In this document: positions 13,201-26,409 of the stretch, piece after piece | Numbering within the stretch: the stretch's first letter is position 1 | How the letters are laid out: every line of letters begins with the position of its first letter | Source: Maylandia zebra | Lineage: Eukaryota > Chordata > Actinopteri > Cichliformes > Cichlidae | Assembly: GCF_041146795.1 (NCBI RefSeq) | Contig: NC_135172.1 | Location: forward strand, 39,579,623 to 39,643,622 | DNA: 64,000 nt | Direction: 5' to 3' | Program-made: the position numbers and the translations under genes | The notes under the pieces: generated by a model | Told to the model about the DNA's origin: nothing | Databases searched by the model: none | The model's input: the letters and a program-made list of their open reading frames with translations, nothing else

Positions 13201-16200
13201 GTGATGACAAAAGACCACATTGTGAAACTGTGAGAGAAGCTCATTGGAGACTGAAATAGCAAATGACTGCTTGAAACTGCAAAGGAGTGGCTTTAATCTT
13301 ATGAAGCTGTGCTGCTCCTCTGGGCTGACATTAAAACTGTAAATAAATTCACAGATTCTCAGAAATCTCTCTGATTTTTGCTTTCATACAATCTGTTGCC
13401 TGCAGCTTTGTGAATTTGCCTCAGTTCCAAGAGAGAAATATTTTTAGAAAAGCTATATTTAAACACCTCCCCGCCCCCTACCTTGCCCGTGTCTCTCTCC
13501 TCTGGTAACAGAGGTGATTATTATGATGGCAACAGTGAACTGAGTGTTCAGTACTGTGCAAGCAGAGCACAAGTGAGGCAGAGCCTGAAATCACAGATGG
13601 CTGATAGTGTGACACATTCTCCTGATGTCCCAGTAATGGCCATTATTCCTGTTTAAGGCGTCTGCTGGCACCTGCATCAAAGATGACGGAGCTTACAAAA
13701 GGTTCCTGGCTTTACTACAGGAAAGAGCTAGTTTATCTTTTTTTTTGTAAAGTATTAGGGCTACATTAAGAAAAAACTATTATCGATCACTTCAAGAATC
13801 AAGTCATATTTTTGAGATTAAATTTGTAATTCTAATTCATTGTGGTGATGAGTATGTGGATGTTGAACACATGATGCAGAAAGCCGAGTCTGGTCAAAAA
13901 ACAAACAACAAAAAATAAATAAAAAACAAACAAAAAAAAAAAACCCACTCACAAACTCAGAGGAGTGGATTCGTACAAAATGAAATGGCTGGCAGTGCAC
14001 AGATGCAAGGTTATCAGTGGTTAAACCCTCATACAATAAAGAGGGTGTATGTTGCATCACAAGACGGCCAATCATGTTTCACTAACTCGTCAAAACAAGG
14101 CATTTTGCAGGGGGTATTGCAAATGTGGCATTTTGTCTTGAAACAACAACGGTAATCTCCACACTCCCCATTTCAACCTTTTTTCCCCAGAATAATATTT
14201 TGACTTTTCTTTAACTTTGAATCTCAAAGTTTTGACTTTGTTCCCAAAATAATCAACTTTATGTTTATGTTAATGTGGCCCTAATACTCTGTCATACAGT
14301 ATGGTTGCCCTGCCATGGAAACTACTGATCACTCTTATCTACTGAAGTCTCAATGGACTTGTATAAAAATCAACAAATCACACCCCTATCTGGAATTCTT
14401 TAAGCTCAACAAAGCCTTGGAAATTGATCTGATAACAGAAAAAAAAATAAGTTGCCTGTAACAGCACACTCACATGTGACAATGGGCTCGGCTTATTGCC
14501 TTTTACATTGTTGTAAAGATTACAAACTATTACAAATCTGGGCCACGGTTCATGGAGAAACACTGGTTTCCTTTAACAGAGGCCTTCACTCACTCATTGT
14601 TTAACTGAGCAAGCTGTAAATCACAATGAGAGAGTGTACCCTGTGTAAAACTGGCCCACGTAGCCTAAGTACAATAATTTCATGTCAATATTTTGTCATG
14701 TTAAGTCCAAATCATCTGTCTTCTTCAAGGCTTTGTAGATACAAATGCCACCAATAAACTTCCTGCCACTTGGCAGCTGTCTTGGAGCACATCGGGGTAG
14801 TTATTTTGTGTATGATACATAAATTATTTTTAATTCTGGTGAGGGCCATGACATAAACATGTATGAAGAAAAATCAATCACAAGCCAAACACAGAAAACC
14901 AAAACAAAAAATGATAAGGTTTGCTTACCTTTCTGCCAAAAAAAGCTTTTTTTCTTCCTAAAAGTTTATTTCATTTCATTCAGAGAGTGTCTGCTTCTTT
15001 TTACCTTTTAATTTTTTTTTTTTTTAATAAAACTAAGTGTGTCTACATCTCAGCTGAAGAAAAATCTGATGTAAGAAAAATAAAAAAACAAATATTCCTG
15101 ATGATCGAAAAATAGATTTGGTCTGCTGAGAACCTGGAAGACAAGAAAGTGTCTCAAAGCTATGAACAGGTGTCGAGTCACCAGGGTGCAGGTACATATG
15201 AGCAGCACATGCTCTTTGTCTCACAGTGAAAAATGAATAAGTCAAACTCTATTAGAGGAGCAACACTAAGGAGGTGATAAAGACACACAGCCACTACCTG
15301 TTCTACTGCATTACAACAGCATCAGAACATGTTTGGCTCGGAAAGTAAAACATCCACAACACAAACTAGTTGGTGTGTGTTTTACCAGTCGGTACAGAAT
15401 TCTGTTTGGGCATACATGTGGAAAAGGCTTCCATTTTGAACGGCTTTCATTCGGCAGTTTTATTTGTGACATGCTTTCTGAGACAGGAAATGAAAACGTG
15501 ATCCAAATCATTTAGATATGCTGCAGACACACTCAAACCCTAAGCCTCGTTCTGTCGCTCACAGGTGTTACGGCAGCTTTTACTTCTCCTTTGGTTGCCA
15601 AAATGACACCTTTCTCTCTGCATCCTTTCAACCACATCCTGTCCTTTAGTTTCAGCACTTTCAGCATGAATTCTTCCTACAGGTGCTGTCTGTGCCGCCG
15701 AGGTCTGAGTGGCTTTTAATGTGTTTGCTGACATATGCCAAATCAGGCTTAGGATACAAAGTACCTTACTTCATACCATGTAGGCTTCAAAAACAAACAA
15801 AAAACAAAACGCCACAGGTTGTGGCTCTGGATGCTTCTCTCAGGTTTACGTTCGACATGTCTGCTATTCAGGCCACCGTTATTACTTATTCAGTAATTCA
15901 CTCATCCAAGTGATTTATTGAAGAAGTCACTTGGACGAGTAGCCAGATGTTTCCCCCACAGGAAACGCTACGTTCAGATGAACCGAATAAACTTTTTGAG
16001 TTATTAAATTTAGCTAAAATTAAACTAAAACTAAAAGGCAGAGTGAAAAGAAACAAAAAATAGAGTTTAGAGAGATGAAAAGTAACCAAACAATTAATCT
16101 GTAGTCACAAAATGAATGAAAATAAAGAAAAAATGTCTTTAGTTTTAATCTTTTACATAAAGCATTAAGAGGCTTTGATGCACATATTTATTGAGAACAT

Positions 16201-17588
16201 AAGCATGAATGACCTAACTGACTGCCTTGACAAAATACTTTATAATACTTACATTCTGAAATTCTTCTTAAATCATACAAGTACATCCCATACCAACTAC
16301 CAATAAAATAAAAAAGCTTCAATTACATAAAATTTTCTAATAAAAAAAACTAAAATGAAATTAGAAATACCAATTTTGAAAATTAACTGAAATTAATTTA
16401 ATCAGAAAAAAACCCCTATATTAATTCTGATTCAGACACGACCATATCCGTTACATATATCCTTACCAGAAACAAATACAATAAAAAACATTTCTGAGAA
16501 TGACAGCCTACATCAGACCAAACTTTTCGTGTGTTAAAACCAAAATGTTTTACATCTATCTTATTCTTTAGCTACATCTAGAATGGGTTCACTTTCTTAT
16601 ACAGACATATGAACATTATAACATGACCACAAAAATCAACATAAACATTACGACTACAGAGTTAACTGATTTGCATAAATGCCTAAATACCCGACCAGGA
16701 AGAGAGACCATAACGTTCACTTTTTTTGCCACCTTGAAACAGGCTTAACTGAAGTCAGCAGGAGTCTGGCTGCATTACTCGAGCTCTTTTAGAACAGCCT
16801 CATGCAAATCTTAAAGTCAAATTCCTCTGTGAATTACCGTGAATAACTGGCTCAACAACACAGCTAACTGCTACGCTTTATTTAAGATCTACTATGAGAC
16901 AATGTGGCAGTTAAGGAACAACCTGCAAAAGAGAACAATGCAAGTTTAAAGAAGTGGAAGCCTAAAGAAGATAGCATTATTGGATTACTTGCATTAAACC
17001 TGAAACTGAACATGTGTTTAAAGGAAAAGAAACGTGTTCTGGTGTGCGGGCTTTTACCACAGCCTGTGGGTATTGCTTTGAATAGAATTTCACGAAGCAG
17101 CAGCTTTAGTCATCTAAAAATAATGACTACATGACTTGAAGCTTCTTGAGCACCAAAACAATAAGCTCCATGAAGCGGTTTGGATGACAACAAGTGAATT
17201 CTTATTCCTTATAACACTATGCAGCACTAGTGTTTCTTTTAGTATGAGCAATGGCTACTTGACAAAAGTAGTATTGTTCAATATAACCTATAGAGACCAC
17301 TGAGAGGAGCATAGACTTTATACAAAAGATGGAAGTAAGTTTCTTGTCTAAAAAGTGAAGTCAATGCATTTTTGCACTCTTCAGGTTGCATAAAGTAGTT
17401 AATTTGAACAGAAGTTTACAGCCTTTTTGTCTACTTTACCATGTGACTGGGAAGTTACTGTGGTATCACTCAGTTTCTGAACCTGAGCCACCTCGCCTTG
17501 TCAAAACGCTAAAATCAAGGCAAGAAAATGGTCATATTGAGGCTAACCAAGGAGTGACATAACGATGAGCTACATACGTTTTTATATA

Positions 17589-19200
17589 CAGTGGGGCAAA
17601 AAAGTATTTAGTCAGCCACCGATTGTGCAAGTTCCCCCACCTAAAATGATGACAGAGGTCAGTAATTTGCACCAGAGGTACACTTCAACTGTGAGAGACA
17701 GAATGTGAAAAAAAAAAAAAAATCCATGAATCCACATGGTAGGATTTGTAAAGAGTTTATTCGTAAATCAGGGTGGAAAATAAGTATTTGGTCAATAACA
17801 AAAATACAACTCAATACTTTGTAACATAACCTTTGTTGGCAATAACAGAGGTCAAACGTTTACTATAGGTCTTTACCAGGTTTGCACACACAGTAGCTGG
17901 TATTTTGGCCCATTCCTCCATGCAGATCTTCTCGAGAGCAGTGATGTTTTGGGGCTGTCGCCGAGCAACACGGACTTTCAACTCCCGCCACAGATTTTCT
18001 ATGGGGTTGAGGTCTGGAGACTGGCTAGGCCACTCCAGGACTTTCAAATGCTTCTTACGGAGCCACTCCTTTGTTGCCCGGGCGGTGTGTTTTGGATCAT
18101 TGTCATGTTGGAAGACCCAGCCTCGTTTCATCTTCAAAGTTCTCACTGATGGAAGGAGGTTTTGGCTCAAAATCTCACGATACATGGCCCCATTCATTCT
18201 GTCCTTAACACGGATCAGTCGTCCTGTCCCCTTGGCAGAAAAACAGCCCCATAGCATGATGTTTCCACCCCCATGCTTCACAGTAGGTATGGTGTTCTTG
18301 GGATGCAACTCAGTATTCTTCTTCCTCCAAACACGACGAGTTGAGTTTATACCACAAAGTTCTACTTTGGTTTCATCTGACCACATGACATTCTCCCAAT
18401 CCTCTGCTGTATCATCCATGTGCTCTCTGGCAAACTTCAGACGGGCCTGGACATGCACTGGCTTCAGCAGCGGAACACGTCTGGCACTGCGGGATTTGAT
18501 TCCCTGCCGTTGTAGTGTGTTACTGATGGTGACCTTTGTTACTTTGGTCCCAGCTCTCTGCAGGTCATTCACCAGGTCCCCCCGTGTGGTTCTGGGATCT
18601 TTGCTCACCGTTCTCATGATCATTTTGACCCCACGGGATGAGATCTCGCGTGGAGCCCCAGATCGAGGGAGATTATCAGTGGTCTTGTATGTCTTCCATT
18701 TTCTGATGATTGCTCCCACAGTTGATTTTTTCACACCAAGCTGCTTGCCTATTGTAGATTCACTCTTCCCAGTCTGGTGCAGGTCTACAATACTTTTCCT
18801 GGTGTCCTTCGAAAGCTCTTTGGTCTTGGCCATGGCGGAGTTTGGAGTCTGACTGTTTGAGGCTGTGGACAGGTGTCTTTTATACAGATGATGAGTTCAA
18901 ACAGGTGCCATTCATACAGGTAACGAGTGGGGGACAGAAAAGCTTCTTACAGAAGACGTTACAGGTCTGTGAGAGCCAGAGATTTTCCTTGTTTGAGGTG
19001 ACCAAATACTTATTTTCCACCCTAATTTACGAATAAATTCTTTACAAATCCTACCATGTGAATTCATGGATTTTTTTTTTTCACATTCTGTCTCTCACAG
19101 TTGAAGTGTACCTCTGGTGCAAATTACTGACCTCTGTCATCATTTTAAGTGGGGGAACTTGCACAATCAGTGGCTGACTAAATACTTTTTTGCCCCACTG
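17589..19200 (-). mobile_element. Complete Tc1/mariner-type transposon with about 200-bp inverted repeats
   Basis: The element is 1612 bp and flanked by TA on both sides (17587-17588 and 19201-19202), the Tc1/mariner target duplication. Its termini both read CAGTGGGGCAAAAAAGTATT inward. The inverted repeats run 17589-17794 and 18999-19200 and differ by only a few substitutions plus a length difference in an internal A-run. It carries one uninterrupted transposase frame. Near-identity of the long repeats and the open frame suggest a young insertion. It lies in the presumed TEX2 intron 1. Confidence 0.95.
17811..18833 (-). CDS. Tc1-like transposase, intact
   Basis: 340 residues, the usual Tc1 transposase length. 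The N-terminus (about 1-110) is a paired-type double helix-turn-helix DNA-binding region: [20 protein letters not shown] then a GAPREIS linker and a second HTH. The DDE catalytic core follows, with Asp in [12 protein letters not shown] (about 152), Asp in [11 protein letters not shown] (about 244) and Glu in [15 protein letters not shown] (about 280), giving the D-D34-E pattern of Tc1 elements. No stop or frameshift is present, so the protein could be functional; it would cut and paste the surrounding element in the nucleus. It starts at an ATG just inside the inverted repeat. Confidence 0.95.
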   Translation of the reverse strand: MAKTKELSKDTRKSIVDLHQTGKSESTIGKQLGVKKSTVGAIIRKWKTYKTTDNLPRSGAPREISSRGVKMIMRTVSKDPRTTRGDLVNDLQRAGTKVTKVTISNTLQRQGIKSRSARRVPLLKPVHVQARLKFAREHMDDTAEDWENVMWSDETKVELCGINSTRRVWRKKNTELHPKNTIPTVKHGGGNIMLWGCFSAKGTGRLIRVKDRMNGAMYREILSQNLLPSVRTLKMKRGWVFQHDNDPKHTARATKEWLRKKHLKVLEWPSQSPDLNPIENLWRELKVRVARRQPQNITALEKICMEEWAKIPATVCANLVKTYSKRLTSVIANKGYVTKY

Positions 19201-19202
19201 TA

Positions 19203-20350
19203 GTGTCTATGGTGATGAGTAAACCAGTTAAATGAGAAGAAAAGATGCACTGCAAGTCTAAGAAATTATTTTTAAATATAACCTTAAGTCAGTATGTGCA
19301 AAACAAAAATAAATAAATAAATAAATCAAACCAAACAAAATAAAACCCAAGAAAAATGGTAAAACTCAACTTTAACTATCTGCGTTTAAAAGCATTTGCT
19401 GAAATGTAAATTTAAAGTCAGAGCTTCAGAAGGGAGCCTTGGGCTCATCTCTTTTATTTGTATGTTTGAATATAAGACTCCATGCTTGTGCAAGGCTTTT
19501 AAGGACCACGGTGCTACCAATCATCTGGTTTTGTGACAACATGTTCAGTTTTGTGAATGACAAAGCTGGGAATCCCGGCACTTTAATCCTATGTGGTAAG
19601 ACAAACACACGTTTCCACTTTATCTTCAGGTCACCAATACCTGAGGCCTGCTTCTAACTCAGAGGTTTTATCTGATCCCTATTCTGTGAATGCCAGCTGT
19701 TCTGTAGTACTACACAGTTCTTCACCACTCAGAGCTATGTTTGTCCTTCCTATCCTCCACACGCACTCTCTCTTAAGCTTTCCTCTTTCCATCTAGACTT
19801 TGGCCCCACTGAGGTCATTTGTAGCTCAGGAAACCGATCAATAATCAGTCCAAATTTACTGGCTAAGTGCTTACCTTGTATCCTCAGTGCCATTCAATCC
19901 AGCCTGGGACTTGCATCTGCCTAGAGCAGAGTCAAGTATCACATGTCCATGGTGCTCATGGGGCTTCTGAGAAACACAAGAATTAAAGGGCCAAAGATAA
20001 TTATGGCTGTAAAAAATATAAACACAGAGACCTAAAATATAAAGGGAGTGTGTTCTTCGTAGCTCAGCGTTTAGCTGGTAGCCATTTGTGGATGGAATAT
20101 AACCATATGGCAAAATATAGGCTTTGACAGTAGGAGTTAGCATGAGGATGATACTGGGAGGTGCTATATGGACTAATATGGGTACTAACGTGGTCATAAT
20201 ATTAATTATGATCTTACACGGACCAGTGAAACACGACAGCATTAACTAACACTTATTTTCACTGCCATTAGCCCAAACATGACTTAATATCAAACCATAA
20301 ACAATGAGTGGACGGAAAAGAATAGTTTTCCTGTTTAAAACTGAATCCCG
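19203..20350. other. Non-coding stretch, nothing recognised
   Basis: AT-rich sequence with a short TAAA run near 19310. Small open frames on both strands lack recognisable motifs. A possible minus-strand splice donor (ACAAG|GTAAGC) ends at about 19877, which could belong to an alternative TEX2 5' exon, but nothing else supports it. Confidence 0.4.
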
Positions 20351-20426
20351 AATTTGTTCCCAAGTCTGTTTTTAGACGAGCTTATTTCACCAAACTGGAA
20401 AAATGTGTTTCGTAATGATAGCTTAC

Positions 20427-20700
20427 CGTTTGTGGGAGTCTCCATGTTCGCCTGGACACACACGAAAAAAGCAAAACTTCCAAACGGGCTCCAAAGATTC
20501 ACGCACAGTAATGTGTGTGTATTCAGTTCCACGTACCAACTTATTTCGACCCGTCTTCTACCTCACCCTGTTGACAACGACTAAACTGCACTTAGTTCCT
20601 TAAAGAAGAATGGGAAAAAAACGCTGGAGTCACGGGAGGCCAGAGTAATCGAAACCGAGCAGTCGGATAACTCCATTGCAATGCGGTTTGGGATAGCCAA
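20427..20700 (-). promoter_or_regulatory. tex2: Candidate TEX2 promoter region and noncoding first exon
   Basis: On the minus strand a consensus donor (AAACG|GTAAGC) ends an exon at 20427. The sequence just upstream is less AT-rich than its surroundings and contains several CG dinucleotides, as expected of a first exon. Joined to the TEX2 exon at 2634 it would make a 17.8-kb intron 1. It would also contain an upstream ATG at 20445. The exon's 5' end and transcription start cannot be read from sequence. This is an inference from splice-site strength and position only. Confidence 0.35.
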
Positions 20701-21294
20701 TCGATGTTTTGACAGAGCTGCTTTGCAGGCCTGAGCTGGTGAGGCAGATGTGTAAGGTAAACAGTGTAAAATGTAAATAAGTCGGGAACACTAGTGTACA
20801 GTTTTTTTTCTGGCTTATCTTGGGGACACAAAATTTACTAAATTAAAATAAACTCCTTTTGTAGATTATCATAAAAGAAAAAGAAAGCAAATCCATCTTT
20901 TATTTTGCTTGTGTGCAGGCTAATCAGTTAAAAAGTGTGTGAATAACAGTCACATCTAATTAGTATTTAAGAGCTAAATGCATTACAGAAGGATGTTATT
21001 TACAGCAGTTTTTATCTTCACAAAAAGGCGCAGCTGACACCTGCTGAAAAATAAACATTGAGTGTAATGTACAGTTAAAAGTTCCCTCCTGTGATTTAAA
21101 TAGTGGTACTGCTAATGTCGTGTTGCCATCTAGTGTTAGTAACTGGCAACTGGCCCCATTAAACTGATGGTACTGCAGGTTGTGTTAAGGTATGTAATAA
21201 AAAGAAAATAATTAGTCTTTCATGTATCAGTTACATTGGAAACAATTTTATTATTAGTCTGAATGCCTTTGGGTTAATTTTCTTTTTTAGACTC

Positions 21295-21300
21295 TTTATT
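21295..21300 (-). promoter_or_regulatory. Candidate polyadenylation signal for the MYADM-like gene
   Basis: AATAAA on the minus strand, about 140 nt downstream of the stop codon at 21443. Confidence 0.45.
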
Positions 21301-21442
21301 CTGAATAACTAATTTACAGTTTGATTTGTTAAGCATCATGAGTAACTGTTTAGGAAGTTAATTATAGTTATCATACATTCAACATGTTATTTTCCCCATA
21401 TTACACCCTTCAGAACACTTTTCACACAATATATGAGGACCT

Positions 21443-22318
21443 TCACATACGACCCCTGTCACACAACAGTTTGATGGAGAAAGCGAGATCCACTGTGTAA
21501 GCTAATAGTGTAATACTGGATATAACGGTTTCCATAATAACCAGCTGTTGTGTTATGGCGTTTTTGTTTTCATTCAGCTGCAGTATCTTGGTAAAACAAA
21601 TCACTGTGGCCAACATGTAGAGCAGTACTCCAATTAGGGAGAAGCCAGCCAAAAATCTGTCAAAAGGCAGAAGACATCGCCCAGCAAAGTCACCTACTAT
21701 AACCACCAGTGTAATTAGAGACATGAGGATGCAGACACCATATGACACACCAGAGACCGATAGCTGCCATGCTACTCCATTAAGGAGTTCATGGACCATC
21801 TCCACAACCAGAGGTATGATCATACAGCCCCCCCATAGCTGGATGATCTTGAGGAGACCCGGCATGGTGCTCATGTAGCCTCTTTGCTCGTGCGCTTGGG
21901 TGCGGAGCACAATTGACTCTGAGGTGTAGGCCAGGAAGGTGAGACCTGAGGCCACTGCAGCCGCCACAGGACGTGGTAGTTCCCCCTTATGATCCATCAC
22001 CATCCAAGGGAAAATCACAGATGTACTGAAAGTCATCAGTGCCCCCAACACTGCCACCGTCATAGTTAGGTTCTTCCAGGATACTCGGATAAGACTGTGA
22101 AACTGGATGATGCTCAGGATGTGGATGAGCAGGGTAATGGTGAAGAAGAAGCACCAGATGAACATACAGAAGATCCTAAAGGTTCTGTTCCAAGTTGTGT
22201 TACTATGTTCCACAGAGGCCACAAGACTGAATGCTGTGCAGGTTGTTAGGACTTCCAATGTGCGCACCAGGAAAAGGGGACTGGTGAAGTCTCTGGCCTC
22301 TAGTACAATCACAGGCAT
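21443..22318 (-). CDS. MYADM-family (myeloid-associated differentiation marker-like) membrane protein
   Basis: A 291-residue single-exon protein starting MPVIVLEARDFTSPLF at the first ATG of the frame (22318). It has eight hydrophobic segments arranged as two four-helix halves, the double MARVEL layout of MYADM and MYADML2. Family-like signs include RTLEVLTTC followed by SLVAS near the start, a W-N-x-T-F/RIFCMF segment, YTSESIVLRTQ at the end of the first half, a PLPFDRFL-like LLPFDRFL loop, and YTVDLAFSIKL at the C-terminus. Human MYADM-family proteins are about 300-320 residues with a single coding exon, consistent with this. They act in membrane domains of blood and epithelial cells. Whether this is the MYADM or MYADML2 orthologue cannot be settled here. 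A noncoding 5' exon may lie between 22.35 and 22.6 kb but is not resolved. Confidence 0.85.
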   Translation of the reverse strand: MPVIVLEARDFTSPLFLVRTLEVLTTCTAFSLVASVEHSNTTWNRTFRIFCMFIWCFFFTITLLIHILSIIQFHSLIRVSWKNLTMTVAVLGALMTFSTSVIFPWMVMDHKGELPRPVAAAVASGLTFLAYTSESIVLRTQAHEQRGYMSTMPGLLKIIQLWGGCMIIPLVVEMVHELLNGVAWQLSVSGVSYGVCILMSLITLVVIVGDFAGRCLLPFDRFLAGFSLIGVLLYMLATVICFTKILQLNENKNAITQQLVIMETVISSITLLAYTVDLAFSIKLLCDRGRM

Positions 22319-25300
22319 TGTCACACCGTGCACTCTGAGCGATCTAGCATCCAGCAGTATATTTAGGCGTCTTGAACAATACCTCAGTCTCAGTTCCTCA
22401 AGGTTTATTTTTTTTATATCTTGTAGTTCAAAAGTTCAGCCAGCTTGTATAAATCCACAAATATCCGTTTAATCAGGGTTTTGGAGAATAGTCCAGTAGT
22501 GTCCATGGAAGCAGTTAACTCAACAAGATCATAATAATACAAAAAAACCTAATAAATCTTGAAATTATTTCAGTGTCTTCCTTCCGTTCTCCAGCACCTA
22601 AATATGTGTAAAATGAAACTTCAAAACAGCACCTCTTGGAATATATTTCGAAGCACGGTTGGTGTCAAAATAGACCTCGCCTACTTCCTTTTTGAGGTTG
22701 CAGCCGTGCACTTTCAGTCTCAGTGGAGGTAGGTGCAAATGGCCACAATAAAAAGCAAATGCAAACAGAGCAATCTTCCTCCTACCTTCAGTTCTCATGA
22801 AGCGTTGTTCCTTTTTTTTCTTCTGAAGTAGCAGTAATAAGATAGAGCGGGGTTTTTTTTTATTGTTTGAAGATGTATGTCGTGCATTTGTTTTAGGACA
22901 ATATTCACTGATCTGCGGAGTGCTGCAGATCATTTAGAGTTGCTTGGTGGATCTGTTTGTGGGTGTGCCCTGCTGTACTCTCAGGGGAGAATAGGCTGAT
23001 ATTGTAAAGAGCATCTGTTACCCCCCTGCCACTACCACCCCCACCCCTCACTTTTTTGTAACATTTGGAAATAAGTTGTGTTGAGAGCTAGAAGAAAGCT
23101 GTAAACATTTTACTGCTTGATTGCATCCATGGGTGTGACTTTGTCTAGCATACACTGTAAATAGATTTACGATGTAGAATCTATTTACAGTGCATAATTA
23201 TCTGCATGCATGTTTTCACAGGGAAGATATAAAAGTGTTCCCGTGTGTACATGTATTTATACAAGCACAAGATAATCTCTGTGGAAATAACCAGTCTCTT
23301 TGCCTCTGTGTTTTGCCACATGTCCTGTTTGTGTTATATATAGATGCTGTATACACCATTTCCCCAGTTACCGCAGTCTCAAGGCAAAAACTTTGACAGA
23401 AAGCTAAAGACACATCTGATAAGCAGCTGAGGTAATGGCTGTGATGCGTGTATCAGGGTTTTGAACACATCTGTATATAGCTTAACAAGAACCCAGATCT
23501 AAGACCAAGGCTTGTCTCAGTTTCAAAGATAAGTTTCAGAAGTTCCTTTTTAAAAAATCTCTTTTTACAAGATGTTACTGTAAAAACCCACATGATGAAT
23601 GGCTTACATTTCTGATTCCTTATAGTGCCCTCATGTGGTAACAAAATGAAATGCAACTTTTTAAACTTACCACAGAATTTCAGTAATGATGGAAGGCTGT
23701 CTGTAGTTATGGATAAGCAGCAGCAGAGGGTGAACTTGTTTATAATATGAACAAAGAAAATCCACCTTAAAATTCTGAGTAATTGCACATATACACTAGT
23801 TTATACCCTAGTAGTTTTCCATTCAATTACAAGAATCTAATAGATGGTTTTAAGACAGGGAAAATTAAAAACAGTTCAAGTTCTTACAATTTACTTGGGA
23901 AATGTGGCAGGTTTTCATCTGAAACCCTTTTGTCATGTCATCTTTTATATACTGAATTCCCCTTTCTGTAAACTCCTGGTCATTGTGCTATCCTCAATGA
24001 TGCTTGATTCATAGTGTAAGATCATTTATTAATATTAATATGTGAATGAAAACTTACAAAGAAGACTGGAAACATTAAGCTTGCTTGTTTTAAAAATGGT
24101 TGAGCCATATGAGTCTAGTGTGAAAAGTGTGACATTTTGGTTCATGTGTTGCAGCAGCTTTGCTGTTACAAAGTAGGTATATGGCAACAAAGAGAAGAAC
24201 TGTGCTGTTTTTATTCTGCTTAAATATGTCAGCTGATGCATTTATTTGTTGCATTAACTGACTTATAAACTTTGCAAAGCAGAATATATGTATACCAGTC
24301 TTTATATGCTGTTATACTGTTTTAGGGATGCATCTGCAAACCTGCAGCACTGACAGTGCACGGTTCCACCACATCACAGGAAGTGATGTCTTTCTTGCGA
24401 TGACTGTGAGAGTCATTTTTACTCTGAATGTTATTAGCACGATTCTCTGAAATGCCTTCACATGCCATGTAGCCTACTGAGTTTAAATAAAACCTTTACC
24501 CTCCGATCGACATTGTGATGATAACCTGAAAATTACAAATAGTACGACAATAAAAAAAGGCTTAACGTACATTTCACTTCATATGTTTTTACCACGTACT
24601 TAGTACAGTATTGAGTAGTCAATCGCTAATGGCTTGTACCATTTCCTGGTGATTTTTTTTCCTCAAATTTTGATGCCTTTTGTTTTTATGATTTCATGGT
24701 TGCGTTTAGTTTTGAGCCTTGAAAGCTGTAAGTGGTTGTACAGCTAATTATTTTATTACTGAGAGGTTCTTTGATGCTTGATGAATCATGAGAGATATTC
24801 TAGCAGCCTGAGTCCATGGTAGCATAACTCAGCGGCAGTTTAAGCTCCAACTTTAGCAAAAAGGAAATTTTAAACTCTGACAAGTAGAGCTTTATCTGAC
24901 AACCAAACTGCTTCCATTCTACTTGTAAAAACTCTGGGAGACACAAGTAATCAGTTATGGAAAAAGTAGATTCTGTAGGTCTCAAACTAAGTGCATCTTC
25001 CCTGTATGTGTTCAGACGTATTGGGCATTTGGCTAACAATTCACTGCAAAGCAAACTAATAAGATGCAGTGTTGTGACCTTTGAGTGCCTTTCTTTTTTA
25101 CAATAAATAGTATTGTGTGCTTTTATTCCGTTGAAATCCTGAAAGTAAGTCGACATTAACATACTAAAAACTTTTACATATTGTGAACTTTGCAGTATGT
25201 TTGATCATGTGTCAGATCAGTCTTTATATTTCTTTTAATAAACTGTACTGTACTGTTTAGTCAGAAAAGTTGCAGCAACAACAAAGCACAGTTCACACTG

Positions 25301-26400
25301 TTAACACTGTGTAATTTTAACACTGACTGCCTAATAATTCTGTGAAATGTTTTCCAACACCATGTACTGACAGTGTAAACACCCCCACCTACCCACCCCA
25401 CAGACACGCACATGCTCACTCTAACCCTCAATCATAGTTTAGACAATTTGAACTTCATCATACTATTAAACCAATAATAGACATGAACTTTTTTTCATGA
25501 TACCCTTTATTAAAATCTAGTCTGATGGATGTAGGTGGTAGTGTGTAACAAACAGCGTTCAAACGAAAAACACGAAACAAACCATAAAAGCAGACTTCAT
25601 ATGCACTTTTATTGTTAACTGGATGGAAATTTTCGGTACAATTCATGGCAAAAATATACACATACTGCAGTGTGCCAAGAAATCAATAAACTCACAAGGA
25701 CGATAATATCTCTTGATTGAATTCCTCTTCTCAATGACAAGATTATTAAAGAGCACGAGCTTTCTTTTTTGCTAAAGGGTGGATTTAACTCTGAATAAGC
25801 TTTAAGCTGGAATTGTGTTAATGTTTACTGACTTCTTACCAGGAACTGCATTAGAAATGTCAAGTTGGCTTCAGTGGTTTTACTGCAGAAGAACTTAATC
25901 TTGAATTCTTAATGTGCAATAAAAAACAGTTATAACTAAAATGGTGGTTATTGATGAGACACATTTATAAGACAAATATGTGCTATAATTGATATAAATC
26001 TAATGCAAGCTTAATAAGGTTTCCCTATTCAGCTAAATTAGTCAGATTACATCAGACCACAAAGTATTGAAAACAAGATAAGCTAAAAAATAAACTAAAG
26101 AAAGATAAGCTGCATTTGAATAAAGGAAAATGGTGTAAGTACTTGGTTTATGTGGTATGAGAATAACACAGTCTGTGTTGGTTGAATACTACGGGTTGGT
26201 TGTGTATTGTTTAAGACCCTGAAATGTGTGTTACTGTTAGGGCATCTTATATATTCTAACTCAAATCGTGATGTTCTCTGTAGTCTAATCAAATAGTTTT
26301 TGAGCCTAATTCTAACCAGGCAGTGATTAAAAATGAAACTAAACAGTGGGTGAAACAGAAAACAAACTGCGGTCTCCAGCTTCACACTTTGGCCACTGTA
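22319..26400. other. Intergenic, no gene seen
   Basis: About 4 kb of AT-rich sequence between the MYADM-like gene and the repeat at 26.4 kb. Open frames are short and have no family signature. Apart from a perfect inverted repeat at 23153-23192, nothing stands out. Confidence 0.5.
23153..23192. repeat. Perfect 15-bp inverted repeat with 10-nt loop
   Basis: CACTGTAAATAGATT at 23153-23167 is matched exactly by its reverse complement at 23178-23192, separated by 10 nt. It could fold as a stable hairpin. It may be a minimal remnant of a palindromic transposon; the arm is short for a microRNA precursor. Confidence 0.8.
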
Positions 26401-26409
26401 ACTGGTCAC

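Larger units (their letters stand above)
2635..17586. other. Probable TEX2 intron 1, no gene seen
   Basis: About 15 kb with no convincing coding exon on either strand; open frames are short, AT-rich and lack family motifs. It holds scattered repeats listed separately, an A-run at 8911-8938 and a repeat-like stretch at about 4130-4270. It would be intron 1 of TEX2 if the candidate first exon near 20.4 kb is right. Confidence 0.55.

Noticed and set aside
17905-18852. 315-codon plus-strand frame opposite the Tc1 transposase
   Set aside because: Antisense shadow of the conserved transposase; no domain of its own.
22107-22472. 121-codon plus-strand frame
   Set aside because: Antisense to the start of the MYADM-like gene.
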